A stretch of 64,000 nucleotides of DNA from Phragmites australis. Its lineage: Eukaryota; Streptophyta; Magnoliopsida; Poales; Poaceae. Under the pieces are notes generated by a model. That model was not told where the DNA came from. It made no database searches and saw nothing but the letters and a program-made list of their open reading frames with translations. Both the position numbers and the translations under genes were made by a program. The stretch's first letter is position 1. Each line of letters opens with the position of its first letter. Where the stretch lies: the NCBI RefSeq assembly GCF_958298935.1, contig NC_084940.1, positions 9,206,001-9,270,000 of the forward strand, in the 5' to 3' direction. Shown one piece after another: positions 23,412-34,795 of the stretch.

Positions 23412-24346
23412 ATCACATGAAGAGAGCTGCAAAATGCAAGAAAGACAGAGATGAAGACCCATATGAATATGAGAAAAGTGTGGCCGACCCTCGCTTTTGG
23501 AATGAGTTTCACGCCGATTTTTATGAAATCATGATTCTCACCAAGAAAAATCCTGTTACTCTGATGCAATGGATTGACTGGGAATATATGGCATAGAAGA
23601 ATGATCCGACATTCAATGCAGTCATCGCTGCTTGTGAGGAGAAAAAGATTAAGAAGTTCATGGGTCTAAAATGTGATTGGAGTGTTGAGGTGATTGCTCA
23701 GTTTTATGCCACCCTTTCATATGATCATGAGGCAAATCAATCAATGTTCTGGATGATAGAAGGTGAAAAAATACAAAATTTCATATCAAACATTTGCTCA
23801 CCTATTTGGCTTTGATGTCTATGATTTGCACAATTCCAAGATTCACAATGAGAATCAATTATCCCCAGATGACATTGACTTCATGTACTTGGATCAAGGA
23901 AGAGTGATGTATGGCACAACTACTGGAATGAAGAGTTTCTACAAATGTCTGAACAGTCTCTTCTGTCTCACCTTGAATCCAAAAGGAGGTGATGCAACAA
24001 ATGTGCAAGGCATATCTAGGAACCTTCTTGCACGGATGGCTAATGGAGGCGAACCATTTAGCGTGATTGACTTTGTTTGGGAATAAATTCATGCAACCTC
24101 TTACACTCCCAACAAGAGCTATGCTTATGCACCCTACATCATGTACATGATTGAGAGGGTGACAAAGAAAAATTTCTTCAAGGAGGTGAAGCACGAGCCT
24201 TATAGAGTGAGAATTGTGAGCTCTCGATCATCTCCTCCAGCCTCTCCTCCACCTGCAGCCCCCAGTGCTCAATGCATGGCCCCTCAGCGTGCTTCATCCT
24301 CTAGAGGTTCTCAGTCTTTTCTCAAAAGTGCACTCAAGGCTATTTT
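23412..24346 (+). pseudogene. Putative plant transposon protein (Transposase_32-like) relic
   Basis: Broken plus-strand ORF matching, from memory, the 'putative plant transposon protein' domain found in many plant retroelement ORFs. Recognisable blocks: DPRFWNEFHADFYEIMILTK and LMQWIDWEYM (23470-23590, ending at a stop), FYATLSYDHEANQSMFWM (about 23700-23757), then after a frameshift SYQTFAHLFGFDVYDL (23780-23830), PYIMYMIERVTKKNF (about 24130-24175) and a Pro/Ser-rich tail ending at 24350. Its molecular role is unknown; despite the name there is no catalytic motif I can see. Stops at 23594 and 24084 and frameshifts make it non-functional. Confidence 0.6.
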
Positions 24347-24419
24347 TTGAGTCTGCACTCATAATGCAACTCATATTTGAGAAATCAAGATGAGGATGAA
24401 GAAGATTGAAGTAAGGCAG

Positions 24420-24495
24420 AAGGAGATACATACTCACCTTGGAATTCAGCCGCCTTGCTAAGGCAGAAGGAGATACATACTCACCTTGGAATTCA
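24420..24495 (+). repeat. Short tandem duplication, about 46 bp
   Basis: The phrase AGGCAGAAGGAGATACATAC with the following CACCTTGGAATTCAGCCG occurs at about 24414-24456 and again at about 24460-24502, immediately in tandem. Confidence 0.75.
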
Positions 24496-25242
24496 GCCGC
24501 CTTGCTCACTAGTCATTCATGAAGCAGAAGAGAGTGAGCCAGAATTTGAAAACCCCTGGGCTTGGTATGATGAAGCCCAAAGAGCTGCTGCGGGTACCTC
24601 TCATGCTCACAATGATGAGGAGAGCGATGATGATGATGAGGAAGCAAAAGAAGCCAAAGCAAATTCTCGGGAGATGGACATGATATTGGATCTGATGATG
24701 GTGGTGATGATGACTATGAAGAAGACAACGGCTAGTTTCTCTTTATGCTTCTCTTTCTTTTTGGTGCTTGATGCCAAAGGGGGAGAGAAATTCAATTATG
24801 TCCTGTCTATCTTCCTTTTAATCCATTCATCGTTTCCTTGGATTATCTGAGATATATGCTATATTTGTAATGAATTATGTGGTGTGCTTCTAATAGACTT
24901 TTTAAATTCATAAGACCATATTTTGTGCTAGTGTGATGAAATGATTTGTATGGTGTAATGTTTGTTTCTCTCTTTCTTATATTTTGTGATATACCATGTC
25001 ATATGCATCACGTACATAAATGCCCACACACTTTGCAACCCCCCCCCCCCTCGAATTCTAAGATATAGGGGAGCTCTCACAAATCTTCTTTAAATATGTG
25101 CATTTGCTCTTAAATTTTAAATTCAAGACAATGCACACATTTAGGGGGAGCTTACCAAATATCTTAAAATTCAAAACTTTAAATTCTATTATCTTTTATA
25201 AGCTTTAATCGGGTTGTCATCAATCACCAAAAAGGAGGAGAT

Positions 25243-26880
25243 TGAAAGTGCATCTAGGCCCCTTGTAGGGTTTGGATAATTGATGACAAGCGATTAAAGG
25301 GGCTAATGATTTTATCAAGTGTATGAATAGGTGTTAGTCCCGTTGATAAAGGGTAAAATATGTCTATGCCCCTCAAAAAGAAATAAGAAGTGACATGAAG
25401 AGACTTTTAGATTCCAACTGTTTTTAAATTTGAATTTTGAGTCTTAGAAATGTCGTACTATTAAGAGGGTTGCTTTTTGTAGTTTTGGTAGTGTCTCAAT
25501 GCTCAAAGTGCTTTATGAAAACCAATTTTTGAGAGACACCATCACTCACAAATACCGGGATCAAATGGCTGTTTTGTCTGGTTCCGGAGTCTCCGGAGTG
25601 GTCCGGATACTCCGGACTCGGTAGGTGTTCCGGAGTCTCCGAGTGAACTCTCCGTAAAGAGCTCTCAGTTAGGCATTATTTCTGTGCCCGGAGTCCCCGG
25701 GATGGCCCGGATACTCCGGATAGTTCATTTGTCCCGGATACTCCGAGTGAGTCTCCATGAAGATCTCTCGGTTAGATTTTAATTTTAATTTCCGGAGTCT
25801 CTGAATTCGTTCGGATACTCCGGATGATGTTGAAGTCTTGGAGTCTCCGAGTGAGACTCCGAGACAGACTCTCGGTAAGCAAAGGTTTTTACCCGGAGTG
25901 TCCGAGCTGGTATGGAGTCTCTGAGGTCTGATACTTCTGGATCTTCTGGGCATCCTCCGAACTTGAGTTCTAGCTAGTTTTTCTCTAAGTGTTACCCGGA
26001 TACTCCGAGTCAATGTAACAGCTAGTTCTGACAGGTTAGGTGCACGGTTTTCCATGCAACCTGGAGACTCCGAGTCTGCATGGTCTGCACAGTAACAGCT
26101 AGTTTTTGGGGGAAGAGTATAAATACCTCTTCACCCCCTCTCGTTAAATGCTTTCTGAACCACCAGCTCATTTACTCTCTCTAGTGCATTCAAAAGCCTT
26201 CCCGACTCTCTAGTGCTCATTCTTCGCAAAGTTTTGAGAGTTTGATTTGAGGAGTGAGTTTTTGAGCAAGAGATCAAAAGAAACCCTTTGAGCATTTGAG
26301 TTCTTGCCTAGCTGCAAAAAGAAATCTTTTCTCTTAAAGCTTTGTGATTCTAGACGGCAAGAGGTCACCCGTAGAGCACCCAATCGCTGTGTAGTACCAC
26401 GGGGAGTTTGTATTACCCTCAATTTGAGTAAGAGCCCTTGCTTGATCTTTGTGGTCGCTTGGGAGAGGATAGGGTTGTAAAAGACCCAGCTCTTTGTGAG
26501 CTCCTCAACGGAGACGTAGGCAATTCTTTGTGAGGTGGCTGAACTTCGGATTTAAATCTTGTCTACATTTAAATTCTTGTAAGTTATTAATTCATATTGC
26601 TATTTGAGGATTTGCCTCAAATTTATTACTTGCGAGTATTTAATTGTGCCTCTATTGTTCAGTAGAATATATCCATCTTAGAGTCACTGTGATAGCTCAT
26701 AATCTCTAGTAAAATCTCTTAAGCTTACTTAGTTTTCGAAGGTTTTGTATAGTCCGAATAATCCGAGTCAATTCAGATACTCCGATACACGGAGTCTCCA
26801 GACCCTGTTTAATCCGCTGCTGAATTTTAATTTTCAGAAATAACTATTCACCCCCCTCTAGTCGACATCAAGGACTTTCA
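25243..26880 (+). repeat. 3' LTR of the nested retroelement
   Basis: The 1638-bp LTR begins TGAAAGTGCATCTAGG and ends ATCAAGGACTTTCA, so the ends form the inverted repeat TGAAAGT...ACTTTCA. It is preceded by a polypurine tract. 25560-26090 carries a dispersed array of CCGGA(G/T)(A)CTCCGGA-type motifs. The 3' end phrase CACCCCCCTCTAGTCGAC is shared with the LTR at 5004-6415, suggesting the same broad SIRE-like lineage. A TATA-like TATAAATA lies near 26119, a plausible LTR promoter. Confidence 0.8.
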
Positions 26881-29056
26881 AATATCTTTTTATTGTCAAC
26901 CCAAGATATGAATGGATTTTGATTCATATTTATGGATTAAATGACCATAAGTGTTTTGATAGATATGATTGTCCAATATTATTTGGATATTGATGGACTG
27001 ATGGATAAATATTCCAGAAGGAATATGCTTAAGTTGCAGACTTAAGCAAAATTTGGTTTAACCAAATCATTCATCTCAAATTCCGTAAGATGATTACATA
27101 TGTTGTCATGTGTAGTTTGGAGATGATATAAAATCCAATTGGGATTTTATTATAAACACACATATGCAATCGGTGTAGTAACCCTTCAGTGGAAGGAACT
27201 CATTTAGTCAGTTGTACCGCAATCAATTAAACTGCTTAAAGACTTTAAGTTGTACACAATATATATTGTGATTTGTAATTAGATTCAGAATGTGAAGCCC
27301 ATTAGGAACTTATATGTCCGAATTTATCCAATTCATTTGTTATGCCAATGATATTGAATATAAGAACATAATTTTTACACATAGCATAGGGTATGTAACA
27401 TCATAATTGATGTCGGGTCTCTGCATAAACCCTTGTGCTACTATCCTTGTTATTTTACTACCTTATGAAATAAAAATTCATTTTGCTCCCGTAGAGAAGA
27501 CATTGTAGGTATATATATTACTTTTATGAATACCTTTCTTTTTGTAAGCGAGTGCAATTCTATCTTAATTTCTTCCATCTATTTGGTCCAGTCCGAGTGC
27601 TCGAGGCACCCTGCCATGGCTATGGACTTTAGCCTGGATCTAGTTAAAGATCTTCTGCAATTTTTAAGGAGAAATATTTGTTGATAATTTGTAGTCATTG
27701 GTATCGTTTGATTCTATGGAATCAATATAGTATGTGGAAATATTATCCCATTTAACTTCGTGTATTTCCCAAAACAATAAAGTTATGGTGTTCTCATGAC
27801 CCCAGCGCCTGAATTTATGTACATAGTTGTGTTGGGCATTTGGATGTTGAATATCCTTAGGCGTTTAGATAGTGAATATTCAAAAGGTGTTTATCAACTT
27901 GATGTTGATTTACATTTACTGTCTTAGAGGAGTGATTCCTCTGTTTCCATGGTAGCTTGCAGGAAGCTTTATCATTTGTGACTATACTTCTCACTCTCTT
28001 ATCTTGTTTGTGGAGTTAGGTGGTTTTGTTTGTTACCTCCACTCTTCCTAGCACATTCCTAGTAGAAATATAGGATTTGTTAACATATTTATTATCAGTA
28101 AATGCATCTGACAGGTTATTTGCAATATGTTGCAAATACAATATGTTCAGAATAAAGATTCAGATATCATGTATATGGATATGAGGAATGAATATGAACG
28201 TATGTGGCATTCTCTTATGATTCCTAGCATTCTTTGTGGTATTAATCTTCCCATAATACCTGAAATTGTCCTCAAAATATTATGAGCATACGGGCAATGA
28301 ATGTCCCTTCTAAGGGACTCGAGGTATTATATGATAGACAGATAATATACCTCTTTGGATCCCCAATTCCCTATGATGTATGATGTTGGGTGGTGATATC
28401 GGTATGTGCATAATATAACCGATTCACAGATGAGAAACACCTGGCTGAGGCCAAATTTTCACGTATTAACTGCAACAGAGGGAGTCGTGTGATTGCAGTT
28501 TGATGAATTTGGTTCAATAATACGGTGTGTAAAACCGCATGTCACCAACAAAAAATTGGTAAATTACAATTCTATGGTCGGTCATGCAAATAATTTGATT
28601 CTCTTAATAAGAAATTCAGCTAGAACATTATGAACATGCACATAGTGTACTTAATGCAGTAGTGCACAAAAACCAAACAATAATTAAATGCACATTAAGG
28701 AATGGCATTATCCATATGTATGGATTTGATCCTGCGTCCAGGATACTTTGCTCTAATTTTAAGTATTTGAGCATTGAGTTTGGTATAAGTGTGGTGCTTT
28801 ATGTATAAGGGACACATATGAGACTATTTTATAGATGTATCAATCAGTATTGTAGAGTAACTAGATGGTCTATAAAATTACTGAATAGGGCCACATATAT
28901 GTTCTTGAAGGTGTTAAAAAAAGTGGGTGGCACATTTTGAATTTTAAGGTAACCGGGCCTTAAAATTAAATTCTCTGTGACACATGCGATGCACACAAAT
29001 CTGAAAATTTTAGGAATATTGTGACCAGTAGAATTATTAATATTTTTCCTCATCAT
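26881..29056 (-). pseudogene. Outer copia pol relic: integrase start to reverse transcriptase
   Basis: Minus-strand pol remnants. 29056-28844 begins MMRKNINNSTGHNIPK and continues FVCIACVTENLILRPGYLKI, matching the junction of the pre-integrase domain and integrase core in copia elements of this lineage. Near 27620-27560 the minus strand reads CLEHSDWTK and then IELHSLTKRKVFG, equivalent to the block that opens the copia RT domain. Further blocks near 27200-26900 are compatible with later RT but too decayed to assign firmly. Stops are frequent in all frames. Confidence 0.6.
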
Positions 29057-29799
29057 CTCTAAGGTAGAGTGACCAAGATAATCATGCTAAGATAGAAAAA
29101 TTATATTGTACGCAATATATGGTACGTGTTCAATATATGTATAGTACAATCCAGATAGTATATAGGAAAATTTTTCATATCTGTTGATTAAGAGGAGAAA
29201 TTCCTCTTTTGTTGTCATAATGAGTTTTAATATGGAAATTATTCTGATGGATATCTCTATAACTTAGTAAGGTACATATTAAATCGGGATACTATAGAAT
29301 ATCAATGATTATAACTTATGTACTCATAGGGAGAGTAATTATGGTATGACCAGATTCAATAATCACTACATCGTGTATAGCAATTGTCAAAATATTTTCT
29401 TATCTTTTAGTAAGAGTTGGAAATATTTTAGTTTTCCTAAGTATAGAGTTTTGGTGCATATGTCCACTAGGCACATTTCTTCCTCCATTGAATTGACTCT
29501 CGTAATGTATATATAAGAATTGGAGAATTCGATATGAAATTCTTTATCATATATATAGAATACTTACATACTTTATTATAGTATCATAGTGTTGATATAA
29601 TATTGTAATATAATATTTAATGGGATGTAGATAACATGGTATCGAAGAAATTGAGAGACTAGTTAGGATCTTCAAACATATTGTGCGAAGCAAATTTGAC
29701 AAATATATTTTGTATGCTCATAGGATCTTCTGGTTGCAAAAGAGTCTGGTTATTACTTGGTTCTTGTAGAACTTGCTGTGAACAACTAGCCTCTTTGGT

Positions 29800-30110
29800 G
29801 GAGTCACTTTCAAGATTGAAGTGGGCTTCAAATCTTCACCCTTGAGTAGGTTGGTTACATCTCACGGATTGTAAATACAGATCAACTAAATATCTCAAGT
29901 TACGGTATTTCTTAGTGGAGTGCTTGTAGCATCCATATTTGCAATAAATATTAGATTTGTCAAGTTTGGAAATATCTTGACCCTGATCCGGTGCATAAAG
30001 CTTCTGCTTCTTATTGCGTTTGCATTTACCAATGTAGTTCTTTGGATAGCGTTTAATAGAGTCATTGAACTTATTGTTATTCTAAACATTATGATGTATT
30101 TTAGGTAAAG
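29800..30110 (-). pseudogene. Outer copia gag zinc-knuckle relic
   Basis: The minus strand encodes NNNKFNDSIKRYPKNYIGKC followed by KRNKKQKLYAPDQGQDISKL and CKYGCYKHSTKKYRNLRYLV, which aligns with the gag CCHC knuckle segment of the lineage (C-x2-C with HW.K.CRT.KHLVDLY). Two knuckle residues are altered. Located between gag (right) and integrase (left), as expected for minus orientation. Confidence 0.6.
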
Positions 30111-32720
30111 GAGCAGTGTCTATTGTGTGCTAATGATGATTCCTTAGAAGGAGTTCATCATGCTTTTCGACTTGAATTAATACATATATTGAGTCAGAAT
30201 AAACTTGGTATTTTCTTACACGATATTGATGTTGTAAGATCATATCAACAGGAAGCAATATGGTACGAAGCTCGGCCACGGGTAGATTCTTGGTGGTTGA
30301 AGTTTTCTCTATCTTTTTTGTATTTGTAGGGTTTTTTTTTGCAAAAATGCAATTTTGAGCAGATTTTATGAATGATTGTATTCTCCGACGGACTTAAAGT
30401 CTTGGAGTCAGAGATGTGTCCTTTCATGACATGCATTGGGCAGAACGACTGCCTTCTGCTGTTCATATCTATTTTTGAGAGCTAGCCATAAAGTGCTCAT
30501 ATTTTCTTTCATCAGATACTCAGACTTGAGATTCAAATGGATATGATGTCTTATGTACAATATGTCATATTTAATATGATCTGGTAGCAGTGGATCTCCC
30601 TTTTAGGTAGGTTGGTAGAGCTGCTACTATTCTGTGGGACACAAGACTGACCTTGATGGCCATTGTGCATATTGGATAATTATGACCATTGAGTGTGAGT
30701 TCGTCAAACTCTTTGCCGACCATTATATCATACATGGATTTTTACCATAAATTAGATTAATTTAATATTGGTAAATTATTAATTATTATGGTAATATTGT
30801 AATAATGATGCAAATTTTTTATAAAGTCAAATTGAGACTTAAATTACACAGTGTAGATCTCAAATTGTGTAGCTAATATGTTGAACATAATCACCAAATG
30901 TGGTGTAGATCTCGCAGTAGTAGGAGGTATAATCTGACATTTGTCAGTAGATACCTATGTTCCTATTACTTTATGTTATGCTAAGTAGAATATTTAGAAG
31001 TACACGATGAAGGTAGTCATTAAGTCAATGTGAAAAATGTAGACCTCACAATAATGGTAGATAATATGCAAATATGCAGTAGATGTCATTGTTCCATTAC
31101 CTTGTGTTTCATAAATATTATAGAGGTAGTCACTAAGAAGGTAATCACTAAAATGGTGTAGACCTCAAATTTAGTGATTTAACCCTTTGACAGTAATCAC
31201 CAAAAATGGTGTAGACCGTATAGTAATGGTTTAACTTTTTGACGGTAGTAAAAAAAATGGTGTAGACCGCATAGTAGTGGGCGAGTAATTCACTGTTATG
31301 AACATAATCTTCAAATATTGTAGTAAATTTCATAACATCCATGACCTTGTGTTATACCAATATTAGTTGAGGTAGTCACTTAAAATTTTACATTGTAATT
31401 CTGCTTGAATTAAACACTTTTGAGCATATAAACTCTTTAGGCTTAATTAAGGTGAATTAGTATGTAATTTTGCAAGAAAATGATCTTAATTGTAAAATTA
31501 ACATGGTCATTAATATAAGTGTATCTTATAGGTATTGCATGAAGCAAACACATTGAATATTGCAGAATTCTAGATAACATAGGGTCTGAAATGCATATTT
31601 ACATGATGTAAATAATGTACACTACAATATTCATTAAAGCCGAGGGCTTGGCTGTAAAGTAGATAGCTGAAATACACATAGTACTATAAATAATATATAG
31701 CCTGAGGGCTTTTTTGTTAAAAATGGTCGAAACCACTATAGGCCGCATGGGCTGAGGCAAACCTAGGTCGGGCAGCCTTTCGGCCCATGCAATTCGGGGC
31801 TCCCCCACCGCTCGCCCTATATAAAGTGAGAGAGGCGGTGAGTTAGGGTTCCAACCCTAACCGCTCGGACCCCCCCCCCCCCCCGTTACTATGCCACCGC
31901 TATGGGCTGTCACGCCACCGGCAGTTGAAGGGCCGCCGGGATGGAGGATCATGCCATGATGTGAGCACTGCTATGCCGAAGATGGAGCGATCGCCCGCCA
32001 TCACCTTGTTTTGGGGTCGTCGCCGGTCGGTGTAATCGGCTCGAGCCGGTCGCCGCCCTATGTATCTGGCATGCTGCAGGGGAGACGGCACCGGTGGATG
32101 GGCAGGCACAGCCTCGGGCCGAGGCTGAAAGGGAAAGTCGCCTTGCCTAAACTGTCACAGGCAGGCGTGACAGACCACCGCCGCCTTGGGGCAGGCTATT
32201 GTCGTTAGAGAGGGCAGGCGAGCGGCGAAGGGTGGGCGTACCGCCTCAGGCATGCTACTGTCGCTGTATGGTACTGTTGATAGCGAAGCCGTGAAGGTGA
32301 AAAGATGTAGAGGATAGCATCATAACTCCTCAAAGTGGTAAGAACATGGTGATGAAAACATCAAATCTTACCCACTATTCATGCTTGTTCATCGTTATGT
32401 AGCACAGTCTTGTCCGTTGCGTGTGACTGATGTAGGTGGAGAAGTCTCCGTCGATCAAGAAGAAGAAGACGACGAGGATGCGGAGGATGTGTGCCGTGTT
32501 CTTATGATCTCCTATTGTGGCCTGTTGTGCAGGGTGGAGTGGAGAGCGACTTTGGTTGTGTTCTCAGCGCCGCCTTCGTGCGGTATGCTGATCTGCGTTG
32601 AGACCGATTAGTGTAGTCGAGATGTTGGGCATTGTTCGTCCCTCCTCCGTGCTTTCTTGCTATGCTCTTCGGTGGTATGACCAATTAGCAATTTGGAGAG
32701 CAAAATGACTAATAACGTAT
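30111..32720 (-). other. Outer copia gag/leader remnant and GC-rich untranslated region
   Basis: 30111-31700 should hold the gag N-terminal region, but stops dominate and no domain is secure. 30890-31370 repeats the phrase AATGGTGTAGACC several times at irregular spacing, a local duplication. 31780-32300 is GC-rich (with a C-run at 31870-31884). Next to the right LTR the minus strand reads ATACGTTATTAGTCATTTTG, resembling the CGTTATCAGCACG leader found beside LTRs of this lineage. Confidence 0.4.
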
Positions 32721-32776
32721 TGCGAGTAGGATTATAATATAAAGAAAATGAAACTCTGGTATTGATTCAATAAACC

Positions 32777-32780
<4 letters not shown>

Positions 32781-32809
<29 letters not shown>

Positions 32810-33427
32810 TGTATTTATATATAACTAGCTATAGAATATCTTATTCTATGGCCGGACTCAACTCACATATCTGACCCAACCCGAAGGGAATCGCTCGGCT
32901 GGAGGGGAGCGTGGCTGGATCGGATATTGTAGTGGATCCGCGTCATGGACAATAGCGCGGATATTGTAGCGCGAACACGGCAAACATCCGCGCCATTGTC
33001 CATGGCGCGGATATTGTAGCGCGAACACGGCCAACACCAGCGCCATTGTCCATAGCGCGGACCCCTCGCATCACCTCCAGTACCGAGGCTTTGGGGTCCG
33101 CGCCATGGACAATGGCGCGGATATTGTAGCGCGAACACGGTCAACACCCGCGTCATTGTCCATGGCGCGGACCCCTGGCTTCACTCCAGTATCGAGCGTT
33201 TGGGGTCCGCGCCATAGACAATAACGCGGATATTGTAGCGCGAACACGACCAACACCCGCGCCATTGTCCATGGCGTGGACCCCTCCAGTTTCGAGCCCG
33301 GGGCGCGCCATTCCTGGGGTCCGCGCCATGAACAATGGCGCGGAACGCCTCACGTACCCTGGTTACAGAATAACCTATATTATAGCTAGCTACATATTAT
33401 ACTTGTCCTATATATATATATATATAT
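32781..33427. mobile_element. Inverted-repeat insertion with TA-rich ends
   Basis: Absent from the left LTR copy. The left arm (32800-32860: TATAACTAGCTATAGAATAT then CTTATTCTATGGCCGG) and the right arm, read in reverse (TAGCTAGCTATAATATAGG then TTATTCTGTAACCAGG), form imperfect terminal inverted repeats of about 40-60 bp that merge into (TA)n. Insertion in a TATATA tract fits a TA-targeting DNA element (MITE-like), but the superfamily is not identified. The interior is the hairpin array described separately. Confidence 0.55.
32935..33346. repeat. Array of eight inverted-repeat (hairpin) units
   Basis: Eight 23-bp palindromic cores at about 32937, 32988, 33038, 33098, 33148, 33206, 33256 and 33321: arms CCGCGCCAT and ATGGCGCGG around a 5-nt centre that is either TGTCC or GGACA. 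Cores are 48-65 bp apart and joined by two kinds of spacer: one with ATATTGTAGCGCGAACACGG, the other CCCCT...CCAGTACCGAGG...GGGG. Minus-strand open frames across the array reflect the repeat. Confidence 0.85.
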
Positions 33428-33547
33428 GATAAAAATGTGCTATCGGAGAGACACAATGAAAAAGTATGAAATCTCTTTATCAAAGATGTCTCTTTAATAA
33501 AAACATCTATTTGCTAATAGATTATTAACTGGAATTAAATTCTAACC

Positions 33548-34495
33548 GTTCCCATGGACAGGGGTTGGGTGGAGTCGCACTTATGAGCTCACGTGGCGAG
33601 TGGCGAGTGGGCCCGTGCTGGCCGCGGGGCACGAGCGAGCCAGTGCACGGCTCGTGCGCGTGGGACCGGGAGGGTTGAATGCGGGTGGCCGGCCGTCCAT
33701 CCGGCTGCTGACCTTGTCGATCGTGGAGCTCTTAGATGACCTGACGCTAATCGTCCCGGACGGTACGATGCACGACGGATGTGCGTGCCAGCCAACCCGA
33801 GTCAATGCTCGACGCCGGCGTAGCCGCATATCCAAGTCCGTTCGCCAGTGGAGTACTTACATCTAAGGTGAGACCGTTCTTTGGTGGTGACACTTGGACT
33901 TGGAACGCAACCCAGCAGAAGAGTTAGCTAGTAATGCACCATAGATTGGAGCACACCTCTGTATCCGAGATTCATATTATATCTAAAATTTCTATAATAA
34001 AAGAAATTGATTTAAATATTTATTTTTTATTCAAAATAAAAATCAGATGACCCAACCAAATAATCTTAATCCACCTATAGTTTCAGATCGTATATTTTTT
34101 GAAATTGATCATGTCCAGTTCCAAAAAATTCAGTATCCAAATCCGTACCAAACGGCCCTAAATTTCAATGCCTTGAACAGTCAGGTTTTGAAGGTGGAAC
34201 AATTAGCTTTCGATAGCGGAACAATTTATTTTTCGAGGGATGGAATTTTACTGGGCCTCGCCGACATCTTCTCCCATGCTGTCGAGTGGTGTGGAGGCGA
34301 CGATGTCGAGTGTGTTGATGGCAATGAATGGCAAACTAGGAGATTATATAGCAGAATATGGCTATCTCTGATTACAACCATTGGATTAGCTGGTTGGTTT
34401 CTTCATCTTAGAATGCAGCAATCAGCATTGCTGGCATGGAACTGTAGCAATCCGGCACGGGTGTGGTAGCCGTTTGCCTATTGCCAGATTTTGTT
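33548..34495. other. Gene-free stretch
   Basis: 33580-33860 is GC-rich with open frames on both strands and no recognisable domain. 33960-34495 contains one open frame (34047-34469) with no domain and unremarkable composition. Nothing supported. Confidence 0.3.
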
Positions 34496-34499
34496 AATG

Positions 34500-34795
34500 A
34501 GAGCCTGTTTGTTTGGGCTTCTAATTTTGGGTTTATTTAAAAAGTGTTTTAGTATATCTGAAAAGCTATTTTTGGAAATAGGTTGTTGACTTCTGCAATA
34601 AATTTTTAGCTTTTCAGCACATAACGTCTCAAAAAAATATTTCTCAACAAGCTTCTTAACTTTAGTTCATTTTCCTTATAAGCATGCTTCTGATTTCTCC
34701 AAAAATCACTTCTTCAAAACTCTGTTTGTTCTGACGTCTGACTTTTGGTAGCAGCAGAAGCAGAACTAAAAGCAGAAAAAAACATAGCCTTATTA
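34500..34795. mobile_element. Possible hAT-type MITE
   Basis: Left end AGCCTGTTTGTTTGGGCTTC and right end, read in reverse, AGGCTATGTTTTTTTCTGCT resemble each other and the GGGCCTGTTTGTTT terminus common in grass hAT MITEs. The interior is rich in AGCTTTT/AAAAGC. A clear 8-bp target duplication was not found. Confidence 0.4.

Larger units (their letters stand above)
23412..26880 (+). mobile_element. Nested non-autonomous retroelement carrying a Transposase_32-like ORF
   Basis: Inserted in the outer copia element in opposite orientation. It consists of a broken ORF region (23412-24350), an acidic coding remnant (24450-24740), non-coding sequence, a polypurine tract at 25229-25242 (AAAAAGGAGGAG) and a 1.64-kb 3' LTR. 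No RT, integrase or 5' LTR is visible; the left end appears truncated near 23412 inside the ORF. Elements with this ORF type and no RT are known in grasses as large non-autonomous derivatives. Confidence 0.65.
22764..33547 (-). mobile_element. Old Ty1/copia element (minus), host of nested insertions
   Basis: Two related LTRs (22764-22979 and 32721-33547), both starting TGCGAGTAGGATT on plus, bound a strongly decayed copia element whose gag-pol reads on the minus strand. Gag lies toward 31.7-29.9 kb, integrase near 29 kb and RT near 27.6 kb. Next to the left LTR, the minus strand shows the purine tract GATCAAGAGAGAG, the expected polypurine tract, confirming orientation. A plus-strand retroelement occupies about 23412-26880 and an inverted-repeat element interrupts the right LTR. 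22980-23410 contains repeated phrases of the type AACC(A/C)TGTGGGAAAAA from the element's 3' non-coding region. Confidence 0.75.
32721..33547 (-). repeat. Right (5') LTR of the outer copia element, interrupted
   Basis: Ends match the left LTR, but about 640 bp are inserted in its TA-rich middle (about 32780-33427). The rightmost part (33428-33547) aligns with 22856-22979 of the left LTR. Confidence 0.7.

Noticed and set aside
32935..33346. CRISPR-like pattern of repeats and spacers
   Set aside because: Spacers themselves repeat, cores are palindromic with alternating orientation, and the host is a plant genome; this is an inverted-repeat satellite, not a CRISPR array.
32858..33353. Four similar minus-strand open frames that look like a gene family
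   Set aside because: They are translations of the same hairpin-repeat units in successive copies, with no start context or known protein.
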